Origin: Solidesulfovibrio aerotolerans
GTDB taxonomy: Bacteria > Desulfobacterota > Desulfovibrionia > Desulfovibrionales > Desulfovibrionaceae
Reading direction: 5' to 3'
Length of the DNA stretch: 64,000 nucleotides
Assembly (NCBI RefSeq): GCF_009856865.1
Contig: NZ_WVUD01000011.1
Span: 42,426-106,425 of the forward strand
Part shown: piece by piece, positions 46,084 through 54,560 of the stretch
Numbering within the stretch: position 1 is the stretch's first letter
Layout: the number at the start of each line of letters is the position of its first letter
Notes under the pieces: model-generated
The model's database searches: none
The model's input: only the letters and a program-made list of their open reading frames with translations
Told to the model about the DNA's origin: nothing
Made by a program: the position numbers and the translations under genes

Positions 46084-46791
46084 ATGCCCGCAGACAATTT
46101 GAAAAAAGCCGTGGTCCTCTTTTCCGGGGGCCTGGATTCCACCACCTGTCTGGCCGTGGCCCGCGACCAGGGTTTTTTGCCCTGTGCGCTCAGTTTTGCC
46201 TATGGCCAGCGCCACATCGTCGAAATCGAGGCAGCCAGGCGGGTGGCCAAGGCCATGCAGGTCCAGGCCCATCTCATCCTGCCCCTGCCCCTGGGGGCCA
46301 TCGGCGGCTCGGCCCTGACCGCCGACATCGACGTGCCCAAGGACCGCGATGTGGCCACCATGGAGGCCGAGATACCCGTCACCTACGTGCCGGCCCGCAA
46401 CACCATTTTTCTGTCCATGGCCCTGGGCTGGGCCGAGGTGCTGGGGGCCAGCGACATCTTTATCGGGGTCAATGCCCTGGACTATTCCGGCTATCCCGAC
46501 TGCCGGCCGGAATTTGTGGCCGCTTTTGAGGCCATGGCCAATCTGGCCGTCAAGGAGGCGGTGGAAGGGCGACTGCATATCCGCATCCACACGCCGCTTC
46601 TGGCCCTGTCCAAGGCTGAGATCGTGCGGCTGGGCACACGCCTTGGCGTGGACTACGGCCTGACCCATTCCTGCTACGATCCCGATCCCGCCGGTCTGGC
46701 CTGTGGGCGCTGCGACAGTTGCCTGCTGCGCCAGAAAGGCTTCGAGGAAGCCGGCGTGGTCGATCCGACGCGCTATCGGCCAAGCCTTTAA
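46084..46791 (+). CDS. queC: 7-cyano-7-deazaguanine synthase
   Basis: A 235-aa QueC. It makes preQ0 from 7-carboxy-7-deazaguanine with ATP and ammonia. The ATP-pyrophosphatase loop is [11 protein letters not shown]. Zinc cysteines are in [24 protein letters not shown] motif and the [11 protein letters not shown] block are also typical. The start at 46084 has GGGAGCGGTG upstream. It is the last gene of queD-queE-queC; with queF divergent, the full preQ1 route except GTP cyclohydrolase is here. Confidence 0.96.
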   Translation: MPADNLKKAVVLFSGGLDSTTCLAVARDQGFLPCALSFAYGQRHIVEIEAARRVAKAMQVQAHLILPLPLGAIGGSALTADIDVPKDRDVATMEAEIPVTYVPARNTIFLSMALGWAEVLGASDIFIGVNALDYSGYPDCRPEFVAAFEAMANLAVKEAVEGRLHIRIHTPLLALSKAEIVRLGTRLGVDYGLTHSCYDPDPAGLACGRCDSCLLRQKGFEEAGVVDPTRYRPSL

Positions 46792-46937
46792 AAAGCTGCC
46801 GCTGCACCCCGATAGCAGTCCCCAACGCCGACCGCCTGGACGCTGCCGGTCAGCCGGGCCACGTGCCGGCCGCAGACGCCGGGCCAGCCCCCATCCCATG
46901 TCGTTTCCACTCCGCCCGCTGCCCTGTCCGATAAATA

Positions 46938-46975
46938 CAAAAAAGCCGGCCTCCGTTTGGAGACCGGCTTTTTCT
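46938..46975. terminator. Bidirectional intrinsic terminator between queC and the PAS gene
   Basis: The arms GCCGG(C)CTCC and GGAG(A)CCGGC pair around a GTTT loop with one internal mismatch; flanking A and T runs extend the stem on both sides. It can end transcription of queC (plus) and of the PAS gene (minus), which are convergent. Confidence 0.82.
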
Positions 46976-46991
46976 AGGGTATGGGCCGGAT

Positions 46992-47369
46992 TCAATCGGC
47001 CGTTGGGACCAAGAGCTCGGGGCGGACGTATTCGGAAATGTTGTTGCCATAGTGCAGATACAGCCCGGGAACCCCGGCCAGGGGCGTCCAATAACCGTCC
47101 ACGAACCCACCGAGGCTTTCGGCATAGGACCCGGCGCGCCGGGCTTTGCCCTCGGACAGGGCGGCGTTGGCCTGGCAGTGCTTGCAGACGCTTTCTCGTC
47201 CGGCCAGACTGAAACACTTGGCTCCCGCAGGGATGCCCAGCTCCTTGCCGGTGGTATTGACTGCAACAATTTCGCGGTTGGCCCGCACCAGCATGACCGG
47301 ACCGGGGTGGAGATCCCACATAAGGTGGAAGGCGTCGAGAATTTGCGGGGTAACGAGTGTTTGTTCCAT
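46992..47369 (-). CDS. Single-domain PAS protein with Cys triad
   Basis: A 125-aa protein that is essentially one PAS domain (DLHPGPVMLVRANREIVAVN) with three cysteines in CFSLAGRESVCKHC. This pattern occurs in PAS sensors of anaerobes that bind a cofactor through Cys; the ligand here is unknown. The start at 47369 has AAAGGAGACGC upstream. It is divergent from an OmpR-type regulator and shares with it a region holding a long inverted repeat, so it is likely a target or accessory sensor of that system. Confidence 0.75.
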   Translation of the reverse strand: MEQTLVTPQILDAFHLMWDLHPGPVMLVRANREIVAVNTTGKELGIPAGAKCFSLAGRESVCKHCQANAALSEGKARRAGSYAESLGGFVDGYWTPLAGVPGLYLHYGNNISEYVRPELLVPTAD

Positions 47370-47446
47370 GATGCGTCTCCTTTCGCGGCGTCGGTTGCGA
47401 CCGCCACCGGACCATGCCAAAAGGACCGCGTCCCGGCGTCTCCAGG

Positions 47447-47509
47447 GCGCAACAGATTGTAACAGACTGTTGCAATCCGACTGACACATTTCGTTACAAT
47501 CCGTTGCGC
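47447..47509. promoter_or_regulatory. Putative operator: long inverted repeat with internal direct half-site
   Basis: A 17-nt arm, GCGCAACAGATTGTAAC (47447-47463), faces GTTACAATCCGTTGCGC (47493-47509), complementary at 16 of 17. Between them GTTGCAATCCG (47469-47479) repeats the right half-site 24 bp upstream. The region lies between the divergent PAS gene and the OmpR-family regulator gene, so this is a good candidate for autoregulation by that regulator. Confidence 0.7.
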
Positions 47510-47669
47510 CCCGGAAATGCCGGGACGCGTCCATCGGGGTAGACTTGGACGCAGGGTCGCCCGGCGCTGGTGCCGTGATCGCCCGGGGTTCACAAGTCCG
47601 GCCGAGGGCCTTAGAATCGGTTCCAACCTCGACCGCCTCCGGCCAGCCGGCCGGCCAGGAGGAGACGCC

Positions 47670-48377
47670 ATGGGCGCAAAACGCATTCTGGTCATTGAAG
47701 ACGACAGGCGGCTGCAAGACCTCCTGCACCAGTATCTGGGCACCTTCGGCTACGAGGTCAAAACTGTCGGCCACGCCCAGGAGGGGCTCAACCTCCTGGA
47801 GGCTTTTGCCCCGGCCCTGATCATCCTTGACCTCATGCTGCCCGACATCGACGGCTTCGAGGCCTGCCGGGAAATCCGTCGGCGCGGGGCCACGCCGATC
47901 ATCATGCTGACCGCCCGGGTCGATGTGGCCGACCGGGTGGCCGGCCTGGAAATCGGGGCTGATGATTATGTGTCCAAGCCCTTTGAACCGCGCGAACTCG
48001 TGGCCCGCATCCAGGCAGTGCTGCGCCGGGGCGAAGGTGCTTTGACCCAACCGGCCGAGGCGGTGTTGTCCTTTGGCCGGCTGCGGGTGGACACGGCCGC
48101 TCGGGAGGCTTTTCTCGATGGAGTGCCCCTGGGCCTGACCACTTCGGAATTTGAGGCCCTGTCCCTGCTGGCCCGCAACGCCGGCCGGGTGCTCGACCGT
48201 GACGCTTTGCTGCGCGCCTTGCGCGGGCTGGAAAGCGATGTCTATAACCGCTCCATTGACATTGCCATGAGCCGGCTGCGCCAAAAGCTTGGCGACGACG
48301 CCAAGGCCCCGGCCTTTATCAAGACCGTGCGCGGCGCGGGCTATGTCTTTATTGCCAAGGCCGACGCACATGCTTGA
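47670..48377 (+). CDS. OmpR-family response regulator
   Basis: A 235-aa response regulator. The receiver (~1-120) has acidic residues IEDD, phospho-Asp in IILDLMLPDIDG and the switch Lys in DDYVSKPF. The C-terminal winged helix (~135-230) has LGLTTSEFEALSLLARNAGR and IDIAMSRLRQKLGDD. It begins at ATG 47670 with AGGAGGA. It overlaps the kinase gene by 8 nt, so the pair is co-translated. The inverted repeat at 47447-47509 is its likely target. Confidence 0.95.
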   Translation: MGAKRILVIEDDRRLQDLLHQYLGTFGYEVKTVGHAQEGLNLLEAFAPALIILDLMLPDIDGFEACREIRRRGATPIIMLTARVDVADRVAGLEIGADDYVSKPFEPRELVARIQAVLRRGEGALTQPAEAVLSFGRLRVDTAAREAFLDGVPLGLTTSEFEALSLLARNAGRVLDRDALLRALRGLESDVYNRSIDIAMSRLRQKLGDDAKAPAFIKTVRGAGYVFIAKADAHA

Positions 48378-49692
48378 TTTCCTCCGTCGCCAGTTCCGCT
48401 CGATTTTTACCAGGCTGGCCCTGGTCATGCTCGGCATGGTGCTGGTCATCAACTGCGGCACGTGGTTTCTCTACATCCATTTTCACAGCCGGGCCGACAC
48501 CGCCGACAGCCGGCATATGGCCCGCTACGCCCGGTTTCTGGCCGAGGCCGTGGGCAATCCGCCGGATCGGGCCAAAGCCGAGGCCCTGACGGCAGAGCTG
48601 CCCCTTCGCGTCACGGTTGCCGGGCCGCAGGCCTGGAGCGTTGGGCAGGGCGGGGTCTTTCCCGAGGCCTCTCTCACCCTGCGTCCCCTGGGCGACGGCG
48701 TCCAAGGCGGACTGGTCCATGGCCATCGGCGGATGGTGGTGGCCGGCCCGGATGGGGCCAAGCTTACCTTTGACGTGTTCCCCACCGCAGCCGAGCTGGC
48801 CGCTTTTCGCCAGTTTGCCGTCCTGTCCCTGGTCCTGACCTGGGTGGCAGTGCTGGCCGGTTACGGCCTGATGCGCTGGCTGTTGCGACCGGTTCGCTGG
48901 CTGTCGGCGGCAGCGGCAGCGGTGCGCGACGGCGATCTCAACTACCGGGCACCCGAGACCTGCGGCGGGGAGTTGTTGGAACTTGGCCGGACGTTTAATG
49001 AGATGACCCTGGCTCTTCGCACCACGCTTTGCGCCCAGAAGCGGTTGCTGCTGGACGTGAGCCATGAGTTGCGAACGCCCATTACCCGCCTCAAACTCGC
49101 CCTGGAGCTGTTGCCGGACCGGGAACGGGCCGAGGCCATGGCCGAGGATGTGGGCGAGATGGAAACCATGGTGGTCTCGCTGCTCGAATCGGCCCGGTTG
49201 CGCCATCAGGCCGGTGCCGTGCACCCGGCCCCGATGGATGTCCGGGAACTGGCCGTTGCCGTGGCCGCCCGCTACGCCGACTGCCGGCCCGGGCTGGTGC
49301 TGACCGTGCCCGAGGCCCCGGTCGCGGTCGTGGCCGACGCTGAAAAACTGGCCACTGTGCTGGGAAATCTTTTAGACAATGCCTGCAAGTACGCCCGCCC
49401 GGGCGACGCCGCAGTGGCCTTGACCCTGAGCGCCCCAGACGAGCGCATCGTGCTGGTGGTGGCTGACCACGGCCCGGGTGTTCCGGCCGAAGCCTTGCCG
49501 CATATATTCGAGCCGTTTTACCGGGTGGACGCCTCGCGGACCCGTGACACCGGCGGCTTTGGCCTGGGGCTGAGCCTGTGTCAGGCCATCGTGCGCGCCC
49601 ATGGCGGGCGAATCGCGGCCGCTGCCGTTGCCGGGGGCGGGCTGGCGGTGACGGTGGAGATTCCCCGCCCGCCCGCGGGGCCAGTGTGCTGA
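48370..49692 (+). CDS. Membrane sensor histidine kinase, partner of the OmpR regulator
   Basis: A 440-aa kinase of the CpxA/EnvZ type. TM1 is at ~12-35, a periplasmic domain at ~36-145, TM2 at ~150-175 and HAMP at ~176-230. The HisKA motif LLLDVSHELRTPITRLK follows. The HATPase has NLLDNACKYA, DHGPGVP and TGGFGLGLSLC. It phosphorylates the regulator encoded just upstream (8-nt overlap). Short periplasmic sensor suggests an envelope signal; the ligand is unknown. Confidence 0.94.
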   Translation: MLDFLRRQFRSIFTRLALVMLGMVLVINCGTWFLYIHFHSRADTADSRHMARYARFLAEAVGNPPDRAKAEALTAELPLRVTVAGPQAWSVGQGGVFPEASLTLRPLGDGVQGGLVHGHRRMVVAGPDGAKLTFDVFPTAAELAAFRQFAVLSLVLTWVAVLAGYGLMRWLLRPVRWLSAAAAAVRDGDLNYRAPETCGGELLELGRTFNEMTLALRTTLCAQKRLLLDVSHELRTPITRLKLALELLPDRERAEAMAEDVGEMETMVVSLLESARLRHQAGAVHPAPMDVRELAVAVAARYADCRPGLVLTVPEAPVAVVADAEKLATVLGNLLDNACKYARPGDAAVALTLSAPDERIVLVVADHGPGVPAEALPHIFEPFYRVDASRTRDTGGFGLGLSLCQAIVRAHGGRIAAAAVAGGGLAVTVEIPRPPAGPVC

Positions 49693-49718
49693 GAGGGCGC
49701 GATCAACCGCCCCGCCGA

Positions 49719-52700
49719 TCAGTCCGAAGCCTTTCGCCCGGTGCCCCGGTATTTTTCCACAATCTGCGTGAGCATCGCCATATCCACGGGCTTGGCGAGG
49801 TAGTCGTCCATGCCGGCCGCCAGGAATTTATCCCGGTCGCCGGTCATGGCGTAGGCGGTCATGGCGATGATGGGAATGGCCGCCTTGGCGCTGCCGGCAA
49901 AGGGGCCGGAGCGGATGGCCCGGGTGGCCTGGACGCCGTCTGTATCGGCCATCTGGATGTCCATGAAAATCATGTCAAAGGACTGCCGGTTAAATATCTC
50001 CAGGGCATGCCGGCCATCGGTGGCCGTGGTCACGGCGCAGCCGAGCTTTTCGAGCATCCGCTGGCCGGCCAGCAGATTGACCGGGTCATCCTCGACGAAC
50101 AGGACGCGCGGGGCGGCCCCGGTCGCCTGGAGCTTTTGCGCGTCCGCGACACTGCCCGGGTCGGACGCGGGCGGCGGCAGGCCAAAGGGCAGGGACAGGT
50201 AAATGGTCGTTCCCAGGCCCTCGGTGCTGTCGATGGAGAGGTCGCCGCCCAGAAGCTTAACGAGTTTGCGCACGATGGACAAACCAAGGCCGGCCCCCTG
50301 GAAACGGCGGGCGTAGCTTCCCTCGGCCTGGACAAAAGGCTCAAAGACATCGGTCAGGCGGGATTCAGGAATGCCGATGCCGGTGTCGCTGACGGTAAAA
50401 AGAACCCGGACACCGGCTGTGGCCGTGCGGGGCTGGGGCGCGGCTTCCACATGGACCGCCCCATGGTCGGTAAATTTGAGGGCGTTGCCGATGAGATTAA
50501 ACAGTATCTGGCGTATGCGGGCCTCGTCGCCGTAAAGCAATGGGGGGATGCGGGGATCGATGCTAAAGTCCAGCCCCAGGCCTTTGCTCGTGGCAGACCG
50601 GCCAAAAATCTCCAGGACTGATTCCCGCAACGTCCCCATATTGAAGGCCGCTTCCTGGATGATCAATTTGCCGGCTTCGATCCTGGACAGGTCGAGAATG
50701 TCGGCCAGCAGCCGGGTCAGGCGCTGGGTGGAGGCTATGGCGTGGCCGAGGTAGGTCTGCTGCTCGTCGTCGGTGGCAGTGGTGGCCAGCAGTTGCAGCA
50801 TGCCGAGCACCCCGTTAAGCGGCGTGCGGATTTCGTGGCTCATGTTGGCTAAAAATTCCGATTTGGCCTTGTTGGCTGATTCAGCGCTGTCCTTGGCCGC
50901 CAGCAACGCTTCCTCGGTCAGCAGCCGCTCCAATTCGGCCCCCGCCCGCATACTGGCCAGGCGCAGGACGGATTCCGCCAGCGGTTGATTGTCCAGGGGG
51001 CGGCGGCCGATGACGGCGATCAGGCCGTTGGGGTATCCTGCGGCGTCCCACAGCGTGGTCCCGACATAGCTGTCGGCGGCCATGTCGCGTAGTACCGGAT
51101 CGTTGGGGAACAGTTCGGCCACATCGCGGGGGAAGCTGCAGATCGTTTTGCCCACCACATTGCCGCAGGGGGTATCCTTGAGCGCATAGGTGACATTGTC
51201 CTCGAAGTGGCCGTCGTGATAGACGGCCAGGGTCCGGGCCGTGAGGCCTTCCCCTTCCAGTCTGTCGATGCACACGAATTCCATGTTCAAAAGCTCGGCC
51301 AGAAATCTGGCCAGCGCCTGGAAAAAATCCAAACCGTCACTGACGCCGTGGGTGGCCAGAAAGGTCAAGGTTTTTTCCAGGCTCTTGTGCTCGGTGATGT
51401 CGCGGCCAACGACCACCAGCCCTTTGCGGCGGCCGTCCGGGTAATAGGTGGGAACCTTTATTAGGTCGTACAGGCGCAACGTGCCGTTTCGCAGGGGCAG
51501 GGTCTCCTCGCTGCGGCTGGGGCCACGACGTTCCCAGGCGTTCTCGTCAGTGGTTTCGCAGTGCCGCAACGTTTCCTGCAGGAACGGATATTCCCTGGCC
51601 AACTGCGCATCGCTTTTGCCCAGGCAGTCTGCTTCGGACAGTCCCAACAATTCCAGATTGCAGGGGTTGGTTTCCTGCCAGCGGCCCTGGCCGTCCTTGA
51701 AGCAGACGAGATCCGGTATGGCATTGATGAGGGTGCGCAGGCGCTCCTCGCTTTCCTGGCGCGCCTGCTCGGCTTGCCGGCGCTCGGTGACGTCATGAAC
51801 AATGCAGAACAGGAGCGGCCGGTCGGAGAGTTCCACCACGGACGGGTAGACTTCGGTGAGGCGCTCTTCGCCGTTTTTAAGCCGGTGTACGGCGCTGTAG
51901 CGTTGCCGCGTTCCCGCACAGACTTCCTGGCGCAGGTCGGTATGGGTTTCGGGCGGCATGGCACTGATCCGGGAGATGTTTTGGCCGCGCAGTTCGTCCT
52001 GGGAGTAGCCGGTAAAGGCGGCCGCGCCCACGTTGGCGTCCACGATGTCGCCTGTGGTGGCGTCGAGCAGAAAAAACGGTGCCTGATGGCTGTTGAAAAG
52101 GGCGCGAAACATGCGCTCGCTCTGGGCCAGCCGGCCTTGTATTGCTTCCAGGTAGGTCACGATGATGGCCACGGCCGAGAGAAGGCCCAGGGAGGCCCCG
52201 ATCAAAAAACCCCAGGGAGCGAAGGCGGCCACCGGGCGCAGGAACGGATAGTCCAGGTGGTGCAGCCCCCACAGGATCAAGGCCCAGCCGGCCACATGGC
52301 GGCCGACGGCATTGACTGGAGCCCCATGGAGCAGGACGCGTCCGTTAATGATCTGGGAAACGGCAAAATAAAAGTACGTGGGGATGTAAAACCAGGGGGC
52401 CGGGATGGAAAGGGCGAGCGAGACCGGGCACCAGGCCGCCGTCAATCCGGCGACCAGGGACAGACTCCGGCCGGGACGTCGGCCGGCATATTCCAGGGAA
52501 CCCCACAGCAGGAGGGTGCCGGTGGCGACCACCAGCAGTTGTTCGACGAGCAGGAGGCCGGGCCAGGGTCCATTGGAAACGTTGACCAGGATGACCATGT
52601 TGCGCAGGGCATGGGCCAGCCAGGCCAGGGCCCAGAGCAACAGGAATCGGTCTTTGTATTTTCCGTAGAGGAAGAAATACAAAAAGACAAAGAGGGAGAA

Positions 52701-52745
52701 GCAGACTGCGCCGGCGATCAAGGCTATCGGGAGCCAGCAGCTCAT
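49719..52745 (-). CDS. Large membrane hybrid histidine kinase (PAS-PAS-GAF-HK-REC)
   Basis: A 1008-aa kinase. Residues ~1-220 hold about seven hydrophobic segments. Two PAS domains follow ([40 protein letters not shown]). A GAF-type domain lies around ~460-600 ([16 protein letters not shown]). HisKA is [20 protein letters not shown] with His near 637; HATPase has DTGIGIP and [15 protein letters not shown]-terminal receiver has Asp near 929 ([13 protein letters not shown]). There is no HPt, so a separate HPt protein is expected. Start 52745 has AAGGAAG upstream and a candidate promoter about 210 nt away. Confidence 0.92.
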   Translation of the reverse strand: MSCWLPIALIAGAVCFSLFVFLYFFLYGKYKDRFLLLWALAWLAHALRNMVILVNVSNGPWPGLLLVEQLLVVATGTLLLWGSLEYAGRRPGRSLSLVAGLTAAWCPVSLALSIPAPWFYIPTYFYFAVSQIINGRVLLHGAPVNAVGRHVAGWALILWGLHHLDYPFLRPVAAFAPWGFLIGASLGLLSAVAIIVTYLEAIQGRLAQSERMFRALFNSHQAPFFLLDATTGDIVDANVGAAAFTGYSQDELRGQNISRISAMPPETHTDLRQEVCAGTRQRYSAVHRLKNGEERLTEVYPSVVELSDRPLLFCIVHDVTERRQAEQARQESEERLRTLINAIPDLVCFKDGQGRWQETNPCNLELLGLSEADCLGKSDAQLAREYPFLQETLRHCETTDENAWERRGPSRSEETLPLRNGTLRLYDLIKVPTYYPDGRRKGLVVVGRDITEHKSLEKTLTFLATHGVSDGLDFFQALARFLAELLNMEFVCIDRLEGEGLTARTLAVYHDGHFEDNVTYALKDTPCGNVVGKTICSFPRDVAELFPNDPVLRDMAADSYVGTTLWDAAGYPNGLIAVIGRRPLDNQPLAESVLRLASMRAGAELERLLTEEALLAAKDSAESANKAKSEFLANMSHEIRTPLNGVLGMLQLLATTATDDEQQTYLGHAIASTQRLTRLLADILDLSRIEAGKLIIQEAAFNMGTLRESVLEIFGRSATSKGLGLDFSIDPRIPPLLYGDEARIRQILFNLIGNALKFTDHGAVHVEAAPQPRTATAGVRVLFTVSDTGIGIPESRLTDVFEPFVQAEGSYARRFQGAGLGLSIVRKLVKLLGGDLSIDSTEGLGTTIYLSLPFGLPPPASDPGSVADAQKLQATGAAPRVLFVEDDPVNLLAGQRMLEKLGCAVTTATDGRHALEIFNRQSFDMIFMDIQMADTDGVQATRAIRSGPFAGSAKAAIPIIAMTAYAMTGDRDKFLAAGMDDYLAKPVDMAMLTQIVEKYRGTGRKASD

Positions 52746-52955
52746 ACTGTCACTTCCTTGGTTTCTTGTCCGGCTGGCCGTGCAGAAAACAGATCGGTAC
52801 AGAATTGGCGGCTCGTCGCGAACAACTTGATTCCGGGCAGGCGTTGGCAGCCTCGGTGCCACAGTGCGGTGAGGCTGCGATTGACCACGCCCGCCAGGAT
52901 GCGCCGCAGCTGCGTTCCTTTACGAGAGGAGAGAAAATTCAAAGAACGTATTATT

Positions 52956-52984
52956 TCTATAAACGCCTTGGGGCAGGGCGTCAA
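52956..52984 (-). promoter_or_regulatory. Candidate sigma-70 promoter for the hybrid kinase
   Basis: On the minus strand TTGACG (52984-52979) is followed after 17 nt by TATAGA (52961-52956). The local sequence is AT-rich. The leader to the start codon at 52745 would be about 205 nt. Confidence 0.5.
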
Positions 52985-53085
52985 ACAGGGACTGGCTGGG
53001 GCCTGCCAGGGGCAAGGCGGCGTCCCGGGCGTTGCCGGTGCCCCACGAGCCGCCGCCGGTCGGGGCGCACCCCGTCGGGGGGGCG

Positions 53086-53136
53086 CGAAAAAGCAGCGAC
53101 AGCGAAAAAGCAGCGACAGCGAAAAAGCAGCGATGG
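53086..53136. repeat. Three tandem copies of a 17-bp unit
   Basis: CGAAAAAGCAGCGACAG occurs at 53086-53102 and 53103-53119, and a third copy ending ATGG at 53120-53136. The array sits immediately beyond the tRNA terminator in the kinase upstream region. Function unknown. Confidence 0.8.
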
Positions 53137-53137
53137 C

Positions 53138-53174
53138 AAAAAACAAGAGGCCTCGAAGGGTTTCCTTCGAGGCC
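53138..53174 (-). terminator. Intrinsic terminator of the tRNA operon
   Basis: A perfect 11-bp stem (GGCCTCGAAGG 53149-53159 with 53164-53174) and 4-nt loop, followed on the minus strand by CTCTTGTTTTTT. It lies 33 nt after the second tRNA-Asp. Confidence 0.85.
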
Positions 53175-53206
53175 TCGACAGGCAGCCAATGCTGTCTGAT
53201 TTGATC

Positions 53207-53283
53207 TGGCGGGGCCGACGAGACTCGAACTCGCGCCCTCCGACGTGACAGGCCGGCGTTATAACCAGCTTAACTACGGCCCC
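53207..53283 (-). tRNA. tRNA-Asp (anticodon GTC), copy 2
   Basis: A 77-nt gene on the minus strand with encoded CCA. The 7-bp acceptor stem is GGGGCCG/CGGCCCC with discriminator G, and the anticodon loop is CTGTCAC, giving GTC. The T-arm carries GTTCGAGTC. Its sequence is identical to the copy at 53375-53451, 168 bp away. It is last in the operon tRNA-Val, tRNA-Asp, tRNA-Asp. Confidence 0.97.
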
Positions 53284-53315
53284 AGATCGACAATCCGCAA
53301 ACTTGAAAGTAAGGA

Positions 53316-53367
53316 GCCTCGAAGGGATTGTGCTTCGAGGCCCCGACAAGCAGTTTATACTGCTTGT
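53316..53367 (-). other. Hairpin pair between the two tRNA-Asp genes
   Basis: Two hairpins follow the first tRNA-Asp on the minus strand: ACAAGCAGT/ACTGCTTGT (53346-53354 with 53359-53367) and GCCTCGAAG/CTTCGAGGC (53316-53324 with 53333-53341). The second equals the stem of the operon terminator but lacks the T run, so it is probably a processing spacer or attenuator. The same arrangement follows the other tRNA-Asp. Confidence 0.65.
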
Positions 53368-53374
53368 TAAGATC

Positions 53375-53451
53375 TGGCGGGGCCGACGAGACTCGAACTC
53401 GCGCCCTCCGACGTGACAGGCCGGCGTTATAACCAGCTTAACTACGGCCCC
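53375..53451 (-). tRNA. tRNA-Asp (anticodon GTC), copy 1
   Basis: A 77-nt gene on the minus strand identical to the copy at 53207-53283, with acceptor GGGGCCG/CGGCCCC, anticodon GTC and encoded CCA. It lies 18 nt after tRNA-Val. The tRNA plus its following hairpins form a 168-bp tandem duplication. Confidence 0.97.
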
Positions 53452-53469
53452 AGATCGCTCGGCAACTCG

Positions 53470-53545
53470 TGGTAGGCGGAACAGGGCTCGAACCTGTGAC
53501 CCCCGGCTTGTAAGGCCGATGCTCTCCCAGCTGAGCTACCCGCCC
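53470..53545 (-). tRNA. tRNA-Val (anticodon TAC)
   Basis: A 76-nt gene on the minus strand with encoded CCA. The acceptor is GGGCGGG/TCCGCCT with G-U pairs at both ends and discriminator A. The D-arm is GCTC...GAGC, the anticodon loop CTTACAA gives TAC, and the T-arm is ACAGG-TTCGAGC-CCTGT. It is first in the tRNA operon. Confidence 0.97.
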
Positions 53546-53561
53546 GCCCGGCGAGACACGG

Positions 53562-53590
53562 TATCTACGCATCTCGCCCCCCGGCGTCAA
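53562..53590 (-). promoter_or_regulatory. Candidate promoter of the tRNA operon
   Basis: On the minus strand TTGACG (53590-53585) is followed after 17 nt by TAGATA (53567-53562), and an A/T run lies just upstream of the -35. The tRNA-Val 5' end is 16 nt further on. Confidence 0.55.
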
Positions 53591-53681
53591 CATTTTTTTT
53601 CACGGCTCTAGGGCCAATTCTCATTCCTGTTGTATTCCGCTATGCTAGAGGCAGCTTTGAACCACAACCGGCAGGGTGGAC

Positions 53682-54560
53682 ATGATGACCGTTTTCCTTG
53701 TGCTCCTGGCTCTCCCCCTGGGAGCAGCCCTGGCCCTGGCTGCTGGCAGCTATGCCGCCTTCGGGTTGGCTGTCTATCGGGGGCACAACAGCCTGTTCGG
53801 CCGGGCCTGTCCGGGCCAGGGGGCCGCCTGTCTGGCCCAGGGCATCCTCTCGGCCGTGGTTGCCCAGTTGGTCATGATTCTCACCTGTCCCCTGGGGCCA
53901 TTGTTGGCTCCCCGCCGGCGAGGCTCCCCGCCGGTTCCCGGACAGCCGACGGTGGTATGCCTGCACGGGCTTTACCACACCCCGGCCGCTTTTCTGGCCA
54001 TCCGACCGGCCCTGGCCCGGGCCGGCTATGCCCAGGTTGCCATTTTGGCCTACCGCTCGCTTGGGACGGATTTCGAGGCCGAGGCCCAACGCCTGCTGGC
54101 CGTGTTGCGCGCCACGCTCGCCCCTGATGCCCCGCTGTGTTTTCTCGGCCACAGTTTGGGCGGGCTTTTGGCCCGGCGGCTGGCCGCCGAACCGGACTTA
54201 GCCCGGCGCACGCGGGCCATCGTGACGCTGGGTACGCCGCATCAGGGCAGTGCTCTCGCCATCCTGGCCGTGGGCCGGCTTGGCCGGTCGCTGCGTCCGG
54301 GCAGCCGGCTCCTGGCCCGTCTGGCGGCGCTGCCCGATCCGCCCGGCGCGCGCTGCACGGCGCTGTATTCCCCGGTGGACGGACTCGTGGTGCCGGATAC
54401 CGGCTTGGACCCGGGCCGGCCGGGCTGGCAGCATGTGGTCACGCCGCCGGTGGCCCATGTGGCCATGCTCTACCATCCGGCCACCATCGCCCTGGTGGTG
54501 GCGGCCGTTGGGCGCAGTCTGGGGCCAAACCCCGACCGGCAAGGCGAGGGGGCAAGCTAA
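53682..54560 (+). CDS. Membrane-anchored alpha/beta-hydrolase (lipase/esterase-like)
   Basis: A ~292-aa protein. An N-terminal hydrophobic segment (VFLVLLALPLGAALALAAGS) and a second near residue 60 suggest a membrane anchor. The hydrolase core has the oxyanion motif VVCLHGLYHTP and the nucleophile elbow FLGHSLGGLLAR; a later Asp and His (SPVDGLVVPD, VAHVAMLY) complete a plausible triad. The pattern resembles triacylglycerol lipases of the LipA/EstA type. Start choice is uncertain among GTG 53676, ATG 53682 and ATG 53685. Its last 4 nt overlap the convergent PilT-like gene. Confidence 0.78.
   Translation: MMTVFLVLLALPLGAALALAAGSYAAFGLAVYRGHNSLFGRACPGQGAACLAQGILSAVVAQLVMILTCPLGPLLAPRRRGSPPVPGQPTVVCLHGLYHTPAAFLAIRPALARAGYAQVAILAYRSLGTDFEAEAQRLLAVLRATLAPDAPLCFLGHSLGGLLARRLAAEPDLARRTRAIVTLGTPHQGSALAILAVGRLGRSLRPGSRLLARLAALPDPPGARCTALYSPVDGLVVPDTGLDPGRPGWQHVVTPPVAHVAMLYHPATIALVVAAVGRSLGPNPDRQGEGAS

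Larger units (their letters stand above)
52746..53206. other. 461-bp gene-free region between hybrid kinase and tRNA cluster
   Basis: No gene is credible. On the minus strand it carries the tRNA-operon terminator (53138-53174) and, further on, the candidate promoter (52956-52984) and leader of the hybrid kinase. A three-copy 17-bp tandem repeat lies at 53086-53136. Confidence 0.6.
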
